This document shows positions 1-13,135 of a stretch of 64,000 bases of DNA, one piece after another. The position numbers and the translations under genes were made by a program. The stretch comes from Takakia lepidozioides (Eukaryota; Streptophyta; Takakiopsida; Takakiales; Takakiaceae). The notes below the pieces were generated by a model. It saw only the letters and a program-made list of their open reading frames with translations, made no database searches and was not told the DNA's origin. Location of the stretch: the NCBI GenBank assembly GCA_030704615.1, contig CM060733.1, positions 51,026,001-51,090,000 on the forward strand, in the 5' to 3' direction. How positions within the stretch are numbered: position 1 is the first letter of the stretch; each line of letters starts with the position of its first letter.

Positions 1-262
1 TTAGGACTGACACTTCTTGTTAGTACTAACTCTTTGGTTGGTTTAGGCTGTCAGTTTTTGTACTGCTGCTTGTGCTAGAAGCTATCTGTCAATATCACTA
101 GGAGGTAGAGGACAGGTCTAGTTTCCAACAGTGTATCCTTTACATGCCAAGTGCCGCTTAACCACATAACCGTGCGAAGTGATAATCACCCAACAGACAT
201 CCAAAGGCAGGGTGAACAACAGTCTGAGAATACAGATCCTCTATGCCTCACCAGAAACCCAC

Positions 263-3200
263 CTCAGAAAGTAAAGATTGCAATCCTAACATGACTCGTT
301 TCAAGTCTGCTTCCAAGACCGGCAAGTGGCCCTTGCGCACCATCTGCTCCTCAAGACTCTCAATCTCGTCTTTCACGTGCTGTTCCTCAGCCACGGTCTC
401 TCGGTAATTCAAGTTATCGTCAATGTTCCGCTTTAGTTCGGCTTGATTTCCAAGCAAGTCTTCCAACTTTTTATTCTCTCCCTCCATGTGCTTGACCTGC
501 ACCTTTTTCTCTTCAATTGCAGCTGTAGTCTCAGAGATCTGATCATTTACCTCCCTCAGCCGATCCTCTTTTCCCGACACCACAAACCTGTCAGCCAGTA
601 TAGACAATAATCAGTAAATATAGAGCCTAAAGTCATAACTTCTAAGGCTCCTGATTCTATCTCAAAATGTTATAAGAAAGTTTGTCCTTTCAGTCCATCA
701 GTTTGTCCATCAGTTTGGTTCTACCTCTCTTATCATGTCTTTAGAAACAGTATTTGTCAAATATAAAAAATACATGCAATACGGTTGCAAAGACCCCCCA
801 CCCTTCGTTTACATTGGCTCAGCCTGAGCTGGACTTGGAAAAAGCGTGCTGCACTTTGGAAATGTTTTTACATGCACTATGAAGCTTGTGCACCCACAGT
901 AAACTGGACTTCCTTCTAGCAGATCATGGTTGCCAGATTAGCATCAAGGTAATACTTGGACCTGGCACATCATGAGAAGATTGAAGTAATGGGTGAAAAG
1001 TGACGACACTTCCAAAACAAAAAGAGACTATGAATGGAAAAATAAATAAATAAAATGATGACATCCACTCCAACTGGAAGAGACAAGAAGAATGGCAACT
1101 TTTTTGGTCTAGCCTCAAAGCAGGACATTCATGATGAGTCTGCTCATCGGATGTTATGCTGCATTCTTTAGGGTGAACTATTTGCTTGGTTTCAAATTAG
1201 TCCTGGGTGAATTTTGAATGAGATATGTGTAAAGGGAAGACTTTTGAGTGTGCATGTGGTGCCATTGATATTCAGTCTACTAGTTTATAGCTGGGCTCCA
1301 ATCCTTATTGCCAATTCATTTTAAGCGGCAAGACCCAGTGCATCCATGTTTTAATATTTCAGCCTGAGGCCCAAAATGACTATGGGACCAAAATGAAATG
1401 AAATGAAATGAAATGGTGCTTTATAAAGTCCGCGGAAAGCTCAAAAGAAAGTTTGAAAATGAGGAAATTCCACAGGAGAGGCCCAAAAAAAGAATACAGA
1501 CAGATGAGCAGGGGGCAAAGAAATAGCCGTAACTTTCACATCAGATCAGAGTCAGAACCACCTACTCCTGGATTTTATCAGCCAATCTCCTCGTTGCAAC
1601 AACCTGTGTCTCAAATTTGTTCAGCTCGTCAAGCCGAATACTTTCCTCATCCATCTTTGTTTTCTTGAATTCAGAATGCTCACGCTCTTTCCGCTCTTTC
1701 TCTCTGGCTGCAGGACCCAATGCTTGCTGCAATATCTGCATGCTTAACAACCATATATAGACCATATCAGGAGACACATATCACCAGTCAGTGCATAACA
1801 ACCCCACAGGCTTTGTGCTAGTGTCTAACTTGCATACAGTTGACCACCACATTTCTGATGTTCTGAGGCTCACGTCATCTGGTTTGTAGAACGTAATGCT
1901 GGTGCAGATTTTCTCAAGTAGTGCAACCATTTTCCTAGCTTCCGAAATTGGTACTTGTAAGTTCTTTGAGACAATCCAAGTTTTCCAGGAATACAAATAT
2001 GATGCTAGATATGACGAGATATTCCCTAATCCCACAACATTAGCACACTACACTCCATATATTGCTTACTACCAAGGCACAAAACTGTAAGCTCATCTAT
2101 GATATCCCACCTGGATGTCCATGTCAACTTGTGAAATGTCGTCTTCCAGTTTCTGGTGTTCCTCTTTCTTACGGTTGAGTTCAGTTAGCTTGTGGACAGC
2201 TTTAATTTTCTCCTCCCTTGCAGTATGCCACTGTAGTGTCCATGCAGTCAAGTCATCCTTCAAGTGTGCATGGTCCTCCCGCATCTTCTCTACCTTTCTG
2301 TGCACAACCTCCCTGCATACATCACCCCGACAGATACAGGTAGATACTTGTAAGAACATCTTCCTAGACAGACCATAAGATAGTTATCTTGAGCACTAAG
2401 AGAGGTCACGTTTCAATGGCAAGATTGTCAATGGACAGTCAGGCCACAATACTACTGGCAACCTTTCCATGAGAGTTCAGAAAGCTTGCTCCAGTCTGAC
2501 CTTTTCTCTTCCATGGTTGCTAACTCAGCTGCTATGTCATCCATGGTGCGCACAGCTTGCGACCTCGAATCCAGTTTGTACTCCTGCTCATCCACTTGTA
2601 TCCTCACATTCTCAATATCCTTATAAAGCCTGGTTGCCAGATCTGATGGCACTCGCAGTGCTTCCACCATGTCCAGCTCTGCATTGGCATCTGCCAGAAG
2701 GGCCAACACCTGCAGCGACACAAACATGGTTTTGCTTGGGACACAGTACAAGCAAAACCCAAAGAGAGACAGAGGGAAGGTGACCCACACACCACCTCCA
2801 GGGACAATACAGAAACAGAGATGGAAACGAGGAGACTGACAGTAAGAAAAGCATAATTACTTTTTCTGGGGGAAGGAGCATGACAACAACTTTTGAAAGC
2901 AATAAATGAAGGGGTGGAGGGAGTGTACATCAAGGTGAGCATCAGTGTGTTTGGTTTTCGACTCAGATAACTGCTCCAGCGCTTTCTCCACCCCCGGAAT
3001 GAGATCACTGACTAATTTTTGGTAGTCATCATGCACAACACGCAGCTTGTCCAGTTGCCGTACTCTGGTCTCTGCGTCGGAAGATTGGGCTGCTAATTCT
3101 CGCAAGCACTCTGCAGTATTTGAAGCTTTCATCCGTTGCTAGACATCCAGCAGTAACCAGAACAACAACAGGTGAGTGTGTAGTAAAACCTGTGACAGGG

Positions 3201-6200
3201 AGTGTGTGGAAAATAAATTTGAAATCCAGGTTATGCTTGAGCGAAAAAGCTCTTAACTGCTTATGAGAAAGCAGCCTTGGAAGAACTGACTGATGGACCC
3301 ACTAGTACATGGTGACTGCTAAATCCTTTATCCCCACCAGGCCTGATGTCTAATTGACTCAGCAGCTGTCAATGTTCCAAAGCTGTTGAAAGATGTACAC
3401 AATCTCTGGAATAGTCACAGTATACACCAGGACATACTATTGCATTTCCAAGGCAGGTGCATAATTTCAGCAGCATCTCGACTGGGAACAACTACCCAGT
3501 AATTCTGCTACCCTATGTCATCAGCCATGAAGTTCCAATGGTCAGTCTGTCGAAAGATTGACAAGAATACTCTTTGCTGTACATGCTACAGATGCTCTCA
3601 AAAACTTGAGTGTTTGCAGCTCATGACTCCAAGCAACACAGACATATTAACCAAGGATAGCAAGGATAAAGTAGCTGCTCCAGAGACCCACTTTTTTGAC
3701 AAAGTCATCCTCCTCTACGGGAGAAAAGGCACGCTCGCAGCATGGGCAAGCATGGGTAAGTCGAGCCACTTCCTCAAATGGACGAAACATACGACGCATT
3801 CCGTCCGCCATGTCATGTTCACTGCCACAGTAAGTGATAATTTCAGAATATATGACCAGCAATACACGGGCTACAGCATGTAACCAGTAAAGTTCATGCA
3901 GAAGTACTATGAACATTACTAACTTTGTTCCTCTGGAGAGTGGATCAAAGATACTCTGTAGCGAGAAGAACCTCTTTTTCATCTCCTTTTTGTCGTTAGC
4001 TTCCTGGAATTGTATCTGGAACTCATCCACGTCCACAGTCAACTGCAGAATGGAACTCAACCTATCCAGCAGCATCTTCCTCTTTGCTGCAGGCCCACAA
4101 CCCACATGTCTTTAGCATTTCTGCTCCGGCATGCCTTCGACACATTGAAGGTGACCTTCCAAGGTGGAAGAGTACAGCCTTTCAGATGCTTGCAAAACTC
4201 TACTCACTTGAATGTCTCTATGAGTATATTGAGTGCGATTGAATGGCAGCTGAAATGACAGGGAGACTGAAAAATGCTTATATGTAGGCATGCAAAAGTT
4301 GGACAGTTTGGCTATAGAAGATCAACATCGCATCTTTTGGCAACTTAACCATCACGTCTCTTCACACAGCAGTTTTTGAAGAAATTGTAACCTGATTCAT
4401 CAATTAGGCACTTCAGTCAAGTCAACTCACAGTCACGGTCACGCTGATATTTCTGGAGATTGTTATGCGCTTCTTGAATCCTTGATGATATCTTTGCAAT
4501 CTCCTTGTCAGCTTCCACGGACCTCTGGTTTAAGTCAGTTGTTACCGCCTTGCTTGCACTGCAAAGAAAATGACAGGGAGATGCTTGTCAAGAGTGTTGA
4601 CTATTTCTAATCTCCTTCATAAACTGACACAGAGACAGGAGGAAGTGAGGGACCTTGCCTTCGTGCAGCATCAATTTCCCTCTTCAAATCCTTTGCATCA
4701 GGTACCCGTCCCTTGAGGACCTTCTTGATTTTCTCGCTGTTGTCTGCTACACTGTGGGTGATCAAGTTATGAAGGTTAGCATTCCTGAAAGACAACTAAA
4801 GGCTACAATTATCAGAATGTGAGAGTTCTAAGAAGATTACGAACCAGGGACTGTGAGTTGATTGACTGTGGGGCACTTCTCTTGAATTTCTATACAGATA
4901 TGTGTGGCTAAAGTGCCCCCACATTACATGATTCTCTTGTTCACAGCTGTTAAACTTGATAAATACACAAGTGATGAAAAGCAAATAGGAGAGACTTCAG
5001 GCATTTAGCATGACTAGTCCTTGTGGGCATTCCACACCTACAGTCAGAGCAGCACATGGACCCACGGGCCCTACCGAATCTGACGATTAGTTCAATCCTC
5101 AGTACCACTTAGCAGAATGATTGGACTATTTTGCACCTGTAGATTATTCTTGTGTTATTGTGTCAAGATTGGCCCACAAGCTGACTGGCAGTTCTACCTG
5201 GCTGTATGAACAGGTGCTAAGAAGCCATACTGAACTGCCAGATGCCAGGTCCTAGATAGAAAATGGAAGGAAAAAAGATCTTGGAGACAACATTTTTTGG
5301 AGGCTGGCCTCCTTGTCTGAGAGCTCCTCTCTCTTCAATTTCAATTGCACACGATCTGTTGACTCGCTTGCTAGCCCATCCTTCTCACGGCGCAGCACTT
5401 TGATTTTCTTCTCCAAGCTGGCAACTTCACCTTTCCCATTGTCGATCATTTCCTCATACTGATGGGCATTCAGTCTTGTGGTCAGATTATTAACCTCTGT
5501 GTTCTGTACAACAAAACAGCTCCCCAGTTTCCAATCAATACCAGCCTGCCCTACGCACTAAAAACAGACATAGACCAGAGGCTGCACAGCATTGACAATT
5601 GCTAGACCATCCAGAGGCAAGAAATGCGTCTAGATGGAGAGTGTTGCATCACATCACAGAATATATATAACTTGAGAAGGTCTCAGTTCCTCTACACAAA
5701 TACTAGGGATGTCCCTGAAAGGCATGCCCAGCTGTTGCCCTGTTAACATTAGCCCAAAAGATGGTATAAAAGTATTTAAGAGGAATGTAGAAGCATCCAT
5801 GCTCATTGAAAATACTTACTGCCTTACTCTCAGCTGCTTCAATTCGTCGAATTTCATGTTCAGAAAGATTGAGAGAATCAGCTGCAATATCCTCATCCAG
5901 CTGTATGATCCTTGCCTTCATAGAATCCTGACCAAGAAAATAGACACCCACCGCCTGTGTCTGAATGGCCAAATGTCTCCTCGGACAGTTTCTCTCGAAA
6001 ACGTGGGACTTGTGAACAATAAAGTGCTTACCAAGTGAGCATGGACGTGCACCCCCAATGTGTGATGCAGATTGTGAGTACTTCATTTATAATTTCGTGG
6101 CAATCAACACTACAATCTGACATGCAGCTACTGAAGCCAAAAAAGCAAAATTTCTCATGACCCAATGATACATCTACATATGGCGATGAAGTAAGTGAAA

Positions 6201-9200
6201 TGAGAGAAGATACCTTATCACGTTCTTTTGACTTGACCCGATTAGTGGCTTCAAGGTATTTGTTCGTCGAATCTTGGACATCCCTCCACATCTTTGAAAT
6301 CTCTGCATAATTTGAGTCCTGCCATCGAAGTGAAGGCAAACGCACCTCAAGGAAACAGTAAGACGTTAACAAACAGATTGCACCTTCTGACTTGTAGCCT
6401 ACTTTCTTCTCTCATTTGGGTACTTCTGGTCCCTTCACTGGACATAATAAAGCTCATTGTTTCCTTCTTGGCCCCTATAAAGTATCATTTCATTTCTTTC
6501 TTCTCTCCCCTTTCTGCTCAATCCATTCAGTGCATGCTGGGTCTATCGCTACAAGACTCTGGCAAGCATATTTCATGAGTATGGCGCCACTGTTATAGTG
6601 TGCCCCTCGTCCCTCGGCTCTTTCTTTCTGCTTGAACTGCTTCATTCTTTCTTTGAGCTTTCCGCAGACATTGTATATTGTCATTTCATTTTAATTCATT
6701 CTTTTTCTTTTTTCTTTTTCTTGAATTCACTCTCGGATTGAGATAGCCAGATGGGAGAACCTGCGGCAATCAGATGGTCTGTCTGATTGCACAAAAAGGG
6801 GAGGCCAAAGAATTTAGACAGAGCACTGCTTCTTTTGTTCTCCCACTGTAATGAGGCCCTTTCAGAAATGCTCATCCTTCACAGAAGTTCTCAATTAAGA
6901 AGACCAGCATGCCTACCACCTAACTGCACGAGGCCCTCCAGATTCAGGACTCTCTGGATAGCAGTCCTAACCAGTAGTTGTAGTGCTTGTCGTGGAAGTT
7001 ATAGCCGATCTCATCCTTTGTCTCACAGGTTCTTCAAGCTTCAAGTGAACACCATCAAGTAGCTGAAACCAAGTGTGTAAGGTTCTGGCCACTCGATGGG
7101 CTGGATGTTAACTCCCTTTCTCCTTCCTATACTTTCTTCTTTTTCTACATAGAAACCTTTTGCCAGTAGAGGAATTGAAGGTACAAATGCATGACTTACC
7201 CTCAGCTGGGCAAGGTCAGTCTGTAACTCCTTCAAGCGTTCACCAGCTCGTTTAATGAGGCGCCTTCCTTCCTCATCACTCAAAGCTTGGATGCCCACGT
7301 TTCCAAGGTTGTGCTCTTTGAAGAGATTACGGACCTGGGACTCAAACTCTATCTGCACTCTTTTATTTGCCTGCATTCCACACACTCACATGTCACTCTC
7401 TCTTTGGTTCTAATTGTGTTCTACTCCTTTGGGCCATTTTGGACTCCCACCTGAAGTACCCAACTCTGTCCCTCCCTCTTTCTTGTTGCATGCTTTCTCT
7501 TGTCCCATATTGAGCTTTACGCAGACATTATAAATTATCATTTCTTTTGTTCTTTCCTGCTTAGTTCGTCTTCGGGTGTCCTGTATCCTGAAGTACTTAT
7601 TGGATTGTTCCACACTGTCCCAGGGGCCCTGGTGGCCCATTATGGATGTGCTAAAGTTCTTTCTTTGGGATAAAGCTTTCTCTTCTAAGGGCATTGGGGA
7701 GGTTTAGGGTGGGCTCCCACAGTCTGCGATAGATTGTACTCATAGAGACTGGTAGGTGGGACAACCTTCAACATGATGCCTATGCCCTGCTTAAGCTGGG
7801 AACAACAGGGAAATCGAAAGTGAAGAACATTTCTTCCTTCACTGTCCCTTCTACTAAAACCATGGGAGATTCTATTGTCTATTCTGTGATATCCTATCTT
7901 TCAGGGAGGTCTCCATTACGAGGATCAGAAGTGCTTAGCAGCATACCTGCATGTGTCGTTGACTCTTAGACAATAGCAAAAGTTGTTTTGGGGATGCTTG
8001 TGGAGGGCCCCTCTTTCTTACACTATTCAAGCTTTCCACGAACATTATAAAGTACTATTTCATTTCATTTTTGCTTTGTTTTGTTGTTTCCTGCGAGTCT
8101 AAAATCAACCCCCTTACAAGGATGAGTGCATACCTTCACTTCAGCCACCAGTTCGCCTTGGACCCGGCAATCTCTGCTATGGCTGTCCGTGAGTGTCTGG
8201 ATCGAAATTTTAGCATTCTTGAGGTCTCTTTCCATTGCTCTGTTCTTCAATGTTAAGTTCCCCAAGTTATCTTCAAGCCCTTTACGCCATCTATTAAGGT
8301 CTTCATCTGGGTCTGGTCACAACTCACTGGGGTCAATTTCCATCGAAGTGAAAATATTTGAGAAACTCAGGATGCTGAGTAGCACAGCTCTGCATTTGTG
8401 CACCTTGTGTCCAAGCAACAGTCCTTTGCCACATCTAACAGAACGGGAAGGGAATCGCCAGGGGGAAATATACTTGTCTACAGTACACAGCCTCAAACCT
8501 TAATGCAAAGTGGACGCCATGCAGCTACAAGTGTGATTTGTTACCTTAACAGAAGATTGGCAACAGTCACCCATAGAACTACCAACACTGACTTCACTTT
8601 TGAGAGTAGATGACCCCACAGTGGCAGAAATATTGGTTAGACAACAAAAGGATGACCATGCCCAGGCAACAAGACTGACCTTCATTCTCTTCCTTCAGAT
8701 CCTGAAACTGCTTCTCTTTAAGTTTTATCAAATCCTCTCTTCTCGCAGCCTTGATCCGGATATCCTCCTGCAGCTGCCGTACTTCCTTCAAAACACCTTC
8801 CATGACACTAATTCTACTCCGCGTATCACCAATCTTTTTCTCCAGATCACTCATCTGTAAACGCAAGTGATCGGACTTCCCTTGATCTTGTTCAATGCTC
8901 TCTTGAAGCTGCAAGGGGAACAATCAGGATATTGAGCCCAGAGAATGAAGAAAAATCAAGAGTCTAAAAGGTACAATTCACATTCTCTTGTGTTGCTTAT
9001 TCGAGCTCAGACTGTACTGAACTCCATTCAGGAATTGTAAAAGGAAAGCTGATAGGCTCTTCTCCTTACTGACCGAAGCATTCAGTCCATGTCATACCAC
9101 TAATCTGGTCAAGATTCGGGAAAGATACCCCTGATATAACAAAGGAGATCAAAAGCTGAGTTACCTCTTAAGAAGTAACAGGCAGGTTCTCATCAAGCAA

Positions 9201-12200
9201 CGGCATGATTCTCTGACAGTGGACACTACCCCAGCTGTAATGAGAGGAATGCACAGGGATAACAAGTACACACTTGAATCATTCCTCAATTATTCAGTGG
9301 TTGTTACCAATTGCCAGTAACGGAGAATTCATTCCCTGCAATAATTTTAGAGACTTAGGAGGTCAAGCAAAAGACTGTACCCACGAATATCTTATACACT
9401 ACAAGAGGTCTATGACATTCGCCAGTTGAACCCAAATGCTCATTTGCGGATTGAACGAACCCCCAACTGGCTGCCAAGTGGAACTCCCTGCTCTCTCCAC
9501 AGAGCTGCATCTGCTTTGGAAGAACTTCTATCTCACAAGCAAGAGGGTGAACCTCTAGCTAGCAATGCACTCTCACCGACCAGTACCAGACCTTGTAAGC
9601 TGCGTCCTTCAAAGTCTGAAGATTCTCCAGTTTGAGTTTGTACGTCTTGATTTCTTGGGCTTGGTCTTTGTGTAATTTCTTGATCACTTCCAAAGCCTTT
9701 GTATACCTAGCACATCAGCAAATAGTGGTCAATATCGATCCAAAGGTGTTTGGACCAAAGCCAGTTTGATTGTCACAACATTTTTGTTTCCCTGCTCCAA
9801 AATTGTAGGAGGACTGACCAAGCCATGAGACCCCAGTGAGTATTGCACCTAGTGGCAGAGAAGATGTCATCGAACTTCTTCTTCAGGACAGAGGCTTCAG
9901 CCAATGGCCAATTGGCTTCATCCTGGTGGACAAATATCACATTCTCCAAAATTGCTTTAGATACTCCCATGAGAGCTGGTACTTCTCTGTCCATGTCTGC
10001 ACACCGATAGCTCAGGCAAACTTTCTGCTAGCCCCACACACAATGGCCATTCTTAGGTCAGGTTCCATGACAATTACACAAAAATCAGTGGCATGATATT
10101 AACCAGGACAGATTGTTAACAGAATTCCTCACTGTTGGGTCTTGCCAATCAAGACCCCTGAACAAATTTGACTACAACTCTCATTAAAGGACTGTCATTC
10201 AGATCGGATTTGGTTATTTGCTGACACATACCTCACCCGTGACAGAATTAATGGTCTGAAGAACACTCTCAATGGCCTTGTATTCCAGTTTTGATGCTTT
10301 CTGAGTAAGCTGGAATGACCGAATGCACACAACATCCTTTCCTGCAGCTGTCTTGAACCTCAATTTTATTTGCCCTTTGGTCTCTGTCTCTCCAGCCACC
10401 TGGGCATCTCAGCAAACTGCCTCAGTTGATGGAAGCACAGTATTAAGCTCATAAATCTTCAAACAAACTGACCAATTCGTTCATTTCTTTTCAGTATAAA
10501 CAAGATTGTACAAATAGTGTGATCATAAACATCAAAATTTAAAAATTCCACAAGAAGTGCATACCCCCTCTAATAATTGGAGGCCTCCAAATGATCGTTT
10601 GATCCTAATCCTCTCAGCACCTTCAAAACCTAACAAACAATGTTTCCCATGGCCATATGCTTCTCAATGCTATGGACAAGTAAATACTTTCCCTTTTATA
10701 GAACTGGTGATTGCGCTAGGAAGGTTTTCCATACCTTAGGGTCATGAATGAACATCTGGCCTGATCTAGAATTGGGAGGCAGCTCCCCTGTGCATGCATT
10801 CTTCAAGCACTCAATTATTGTCTGCTTTCATCAACATGAGAGTCATGGTGTCAACTTCTGTAGAACACAATTGACTTCAAGAGCAAACTGAACCATGACT
10901 ACTAGCTTTTGAGAGCAACATGCAACAGTCACAAAAAAAATACTGGCTTTCCAGCATTGGATGCGACGATGACATGCACTCCAAGTACAAGAGCCATAAC
11001 AAGCCCATCTCGCTCGCCCAATAACCACAGCTAACTTATCAAAGGCTACATTTGTAGATGATTAGTACTGTGAACCACAAGTACCTGCAAGATCATGTGG
11101 CAAACATCCTCTGCCAGTGGCTTGGGCAGACATCTTCATTAGTTGGTTCCTGACAAAAGTTAACCCTCTGCACAACATTTTCTGCTGTAGCCAAGTTTGA
11201 AGGGGTTGGAGCGATCCCAGCACCCAGTATGCCAATACCATCAACTAAATTTCCATGGTGAATAAGTTTATAGATTGCAGGGCTGGTGCTCTGCTCGGTA
11301 GAGACATAGTGCTAATGCAATTACACCAATACACTATTAAAATTTCTTTCTTTCTTCCCAGATTTTGTATGCGGAATCTCGTAAACAGAGGTACAGGAAC
11401 AAATCCCTCAATGGATTTGAAGAGGGCGGCGTCTCTCTGGTGAGAGTACCCAGGACAATGAATCAGAAAGTGGATAGTGTCTTCAGGTTGCCCACACAGC
11501 GGGCATTTACAATCCCCCTTTCCTCTCTGCATCTGTTTGCTGTTCAAAGGTAGGCTTGCCGCCCTGAGTTTTAAATTAAGTCTAGTGCCAGAGTGGGTAA
11601 AGCTTGAGGATCCACTCTGCGGATAGAGACTGGTAGGTGGGACAACCTGCGAAGTGAGGACCGCCTGTGGCCGAATGCACTGGGAACAACCGGGAAATCG
11701 AAAGTGAAGAACATTTCTACTTTCACTCTCCTCTCTACTTCGAGATCTGTGGGAGATTCTATTGTCTATTCTGAGATGCTCAATCACAAACGTCTTCCAT
11801 TCCAAGGATCAGAAATGCTTAGCTGCATATCTGCAAGAGTCGTTAACTCTTAGACAAACCCTTGAGCACTAGTTGTTTTGGGCTGCTTGTGGAGGGCCCC
11901 TCTCTCTTTCTTGTTTCATGCTTTCTCTTGTCCCATATTGAGCTTTCCGCAGTTGTTAAGAAGTATCATTTTCTTCAGTCATTCTATTTGCAGGACCTAA
12001 GGATCAGCAGACGTATGCACCACTAGCATGTTGGTTTTGAAGAATGGCAGAATTCCACATTCTCACAGAGACATATGTGCAGAAGATGCGAGCCAGCTCA
12101 AACCAAATCCCAGTTCTATAAGTTACACTTTCAGAGTTTTGACAGATAATCGCACCAGCATGCCTTCCTCTACCTCTCCCCTGACCTTGAAATCCCCCAC

Positions 12201-12529
12201 GAGCCCTTTGTCCACCCGGGAGTTTTTTCCAACATACTTCGGACCGAGACATGACGAGTATAACACCTAACAAGGTTCTCGGCTTTCTCCTTTCTCTGGA
12301 TTGCATAAGCTCTATGGACTCCTGTGCTCGTACCGTTGTACATATTGCGGGGACAAATTATTGAAACACGCAATTACAAGTTTGAGGCATTATGTAAGGA
12401 GCTCACAGTCTTTCCAGCACCGTTCGGCCCCACGATGAGTGTAAGAGGCTTGAAGAACGTGATGACCCGCGTATTCTCAGGATCGAAACTCCGAATTCCC
12501 TTTATCAGCATCTTATCGACCGTACTCAT
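263..12529 (-). CDS. RAD50: RAD50 DNA repair ATPase, 5' 20 exons (3' end outside window)
   Basis: RAD50 is the ABC-type ATPase of the MRE11-RAD50-NBS1 complex, which holds and processes DNA double-strand ends in the nucleus. Exons read by eye (minus, 5' to 3'): 12529-12407, 10821-10735, 10399-10232, 10024-9849, 9706-9592, 8908-8680, 8312-8134, 7370-7200, 6318-6214, 5927-5820, 5503-5292, 4784-4659, 4558-4431, 4086-3972, 3821-3692, 3138-2929, 2709-2501, 2312-2111, 1735-1566, 587-263. All phases agree and give 1096 codons without a stop. Visible signatures: start [17 protein letters not shown], Walker A GPNGAGKT (residues 34-41), Q-loop VHQDEANW (Q160), zinc hook CPCC (706-709) between two long heptad coiled coils. 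Known plant RAD50 is about 1316 aa, so roughly 220 residues with the signature motif, Walker B and D-loop lie left of position 1. Several introns carry LINE and (CATTT)n-tailed repeat debris. Confidence 0.95.
1385..1440 (+). repeat. (GAAAT)n-tailed repeat end in RAD50 intron 19
   Basis: The plus strand shows four GAAAT/AAATG units, then GGTGCTTTATAAAGTCCGCGG and AAAGCTC. This is the reverse complement of the motif seen at 8030, 11940 and 52390. It lies 120 bp from RAD50 exon 19. Confidence 0.65.
6430..6720. repeat. (CATTT)n-tailed repeat debris in RAD50 intron 8
   Basis: Two copies of the short end motif occur here: CCCCTATAAAGTATCATTTC near 6472, and GAGCTTTCCGCAGACATTGT near 6654 followed by TATTGTCATTTC. 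Each is followed by T/C-rich sequence. They belong to the same dispersed family as the copies at 1390, 7505, 8030, 11940, 14830, 15355 and 52390. Confidence 0.6.
7390..8080. mobile_element. LINE-related remnant in RAD50 intron 7
   Basis: The stretch about 7720-8075 is a diverged copy of 11610-11985. Shared blocks include GAGACTGGTAGGTGGGACAA, GGGAAATCGAAAGTGAAGAA and GGGAGATTCTATTGTCTATT, in the same order and orientation. It ends in ACATTATAAAGTACTATTTC followed by CATTT repeats at about 8048-8075. A second copy of the end motif lies near 7500-7545. It has no open frame of its own. Confidence 0.65.
10822..12406 (-). other. RAD50 intron 1, enlarged by repeats
   Basis: This 1585-bp intron is the longest of the 19 complete RAD50 introns. 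It separates Walker A (exon 1) from the exon starting TIIECLK. Much of it (11245 to about 11985) is a LINE-like remnant. It begins with GTGAGC and ends in GAAAGCAG. Confidence 0.85.
11245..11985 (-). mobile_element. LINE (non-LTR retrotransposon) ORF2 C-terminal remnant in RAD50 intron 1
   Basis: The minus strand keeps a 186-codon open frame (11805-11245) with a zinc-knuckle motif: [20 protein letters not shown] at about 11513-11454. This matches the Cys-His region that follows reverse transcriptase in plant LINEs. No RT core is left, so the piece is truncated. The flank at 11805-11985 shares sequence with 7700-8075 and 52250-52440, including the GAGCTTTCCGC...TATCATTT end motif. The frame is probably a fossil inside the intron, not a host exon, since no splice phase would join it to RAD50. 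Confidence 0.75.
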
Positions 12530-13135
12530 GATGCCCTTCCGCACTAGCTCCCGATACCAATTCCTCCTCCCACACGATCAAGCCCACGAATGCACCAGAG
12601 TCTTCGCAACAACACAGCCGGTGCCCCCTTGTCTTTCAACAGACACACTGCCTCCTGCATGGGCTGCCCAATTCTGTCTGGCTGCCACCACCCTGTTGAA
12701 TGCTCCACATTCCTCGAGTTCTATGCATGCAATCTACCACGCATCAATCCAAACTCTGTCATACATATTGACAGACTCTTCCCTTCTCTTAAACCCTCAC
12801 TTCTGATTAGCGGAATCAGACTCTCAAAATCCATCTAAACGAACCCCCAAACATTCTTCCTCTCTCCCTCTCCCTCCCTCTCTTTCTGGATCTCAAATCT
12901 GTAAATCTCAGCGCTCTGTGATACGGCCACGTAAACCTTCCAGGCTTTAGACAGAGGGTTGTTGCATTCTCGTCCACGTTAGGTGTGGCTCATCGTTCGC
13001 TTGTTTCGTCCATTTCTCCGTTCGCGTTTACTTCCAGAGAGGTCGAGCCCGCGCGCTTCCTCGCGAGCACAGACAGCCTCCATGGTCGCAGTTTCTTGGG
13101 GAACTGAGCGTGCTGTGATGCATTGGACGCTGACA
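12530..13135. promoter_or_regulatory. Shared divergent promoter region of RAD50 and CFAP299
   Basis: About 606 bp separate the RAD50 ATG (12529, minus) from the chosen CFAP299 ATG (13136, plus), so the two genes are head to head. The interval holds a CT-rich tract at about 12859-12890, read as a GA-rich tract in the RAD50 leader direction. A relatively GC-rich part lies near 13020-13080. I see no clear TATA box for either gene. A bidirectional promoter is inferred from geometry only. Confidence 0.6.

Noticed and set aside
1-262. Search for the next RAD50 exon
   Set aside because: No acceptor followed by a frame resembling the next RAD50 segment was found, so this is taken as intron sequence.
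11245-11805. 186-aa minus-strand ORF as a host gene
   Set aside because: It has a LINE zinc-knuckle signature, lies inside RAD50 intron 1 and is repeated elsewhere, so it is retroelement debris.
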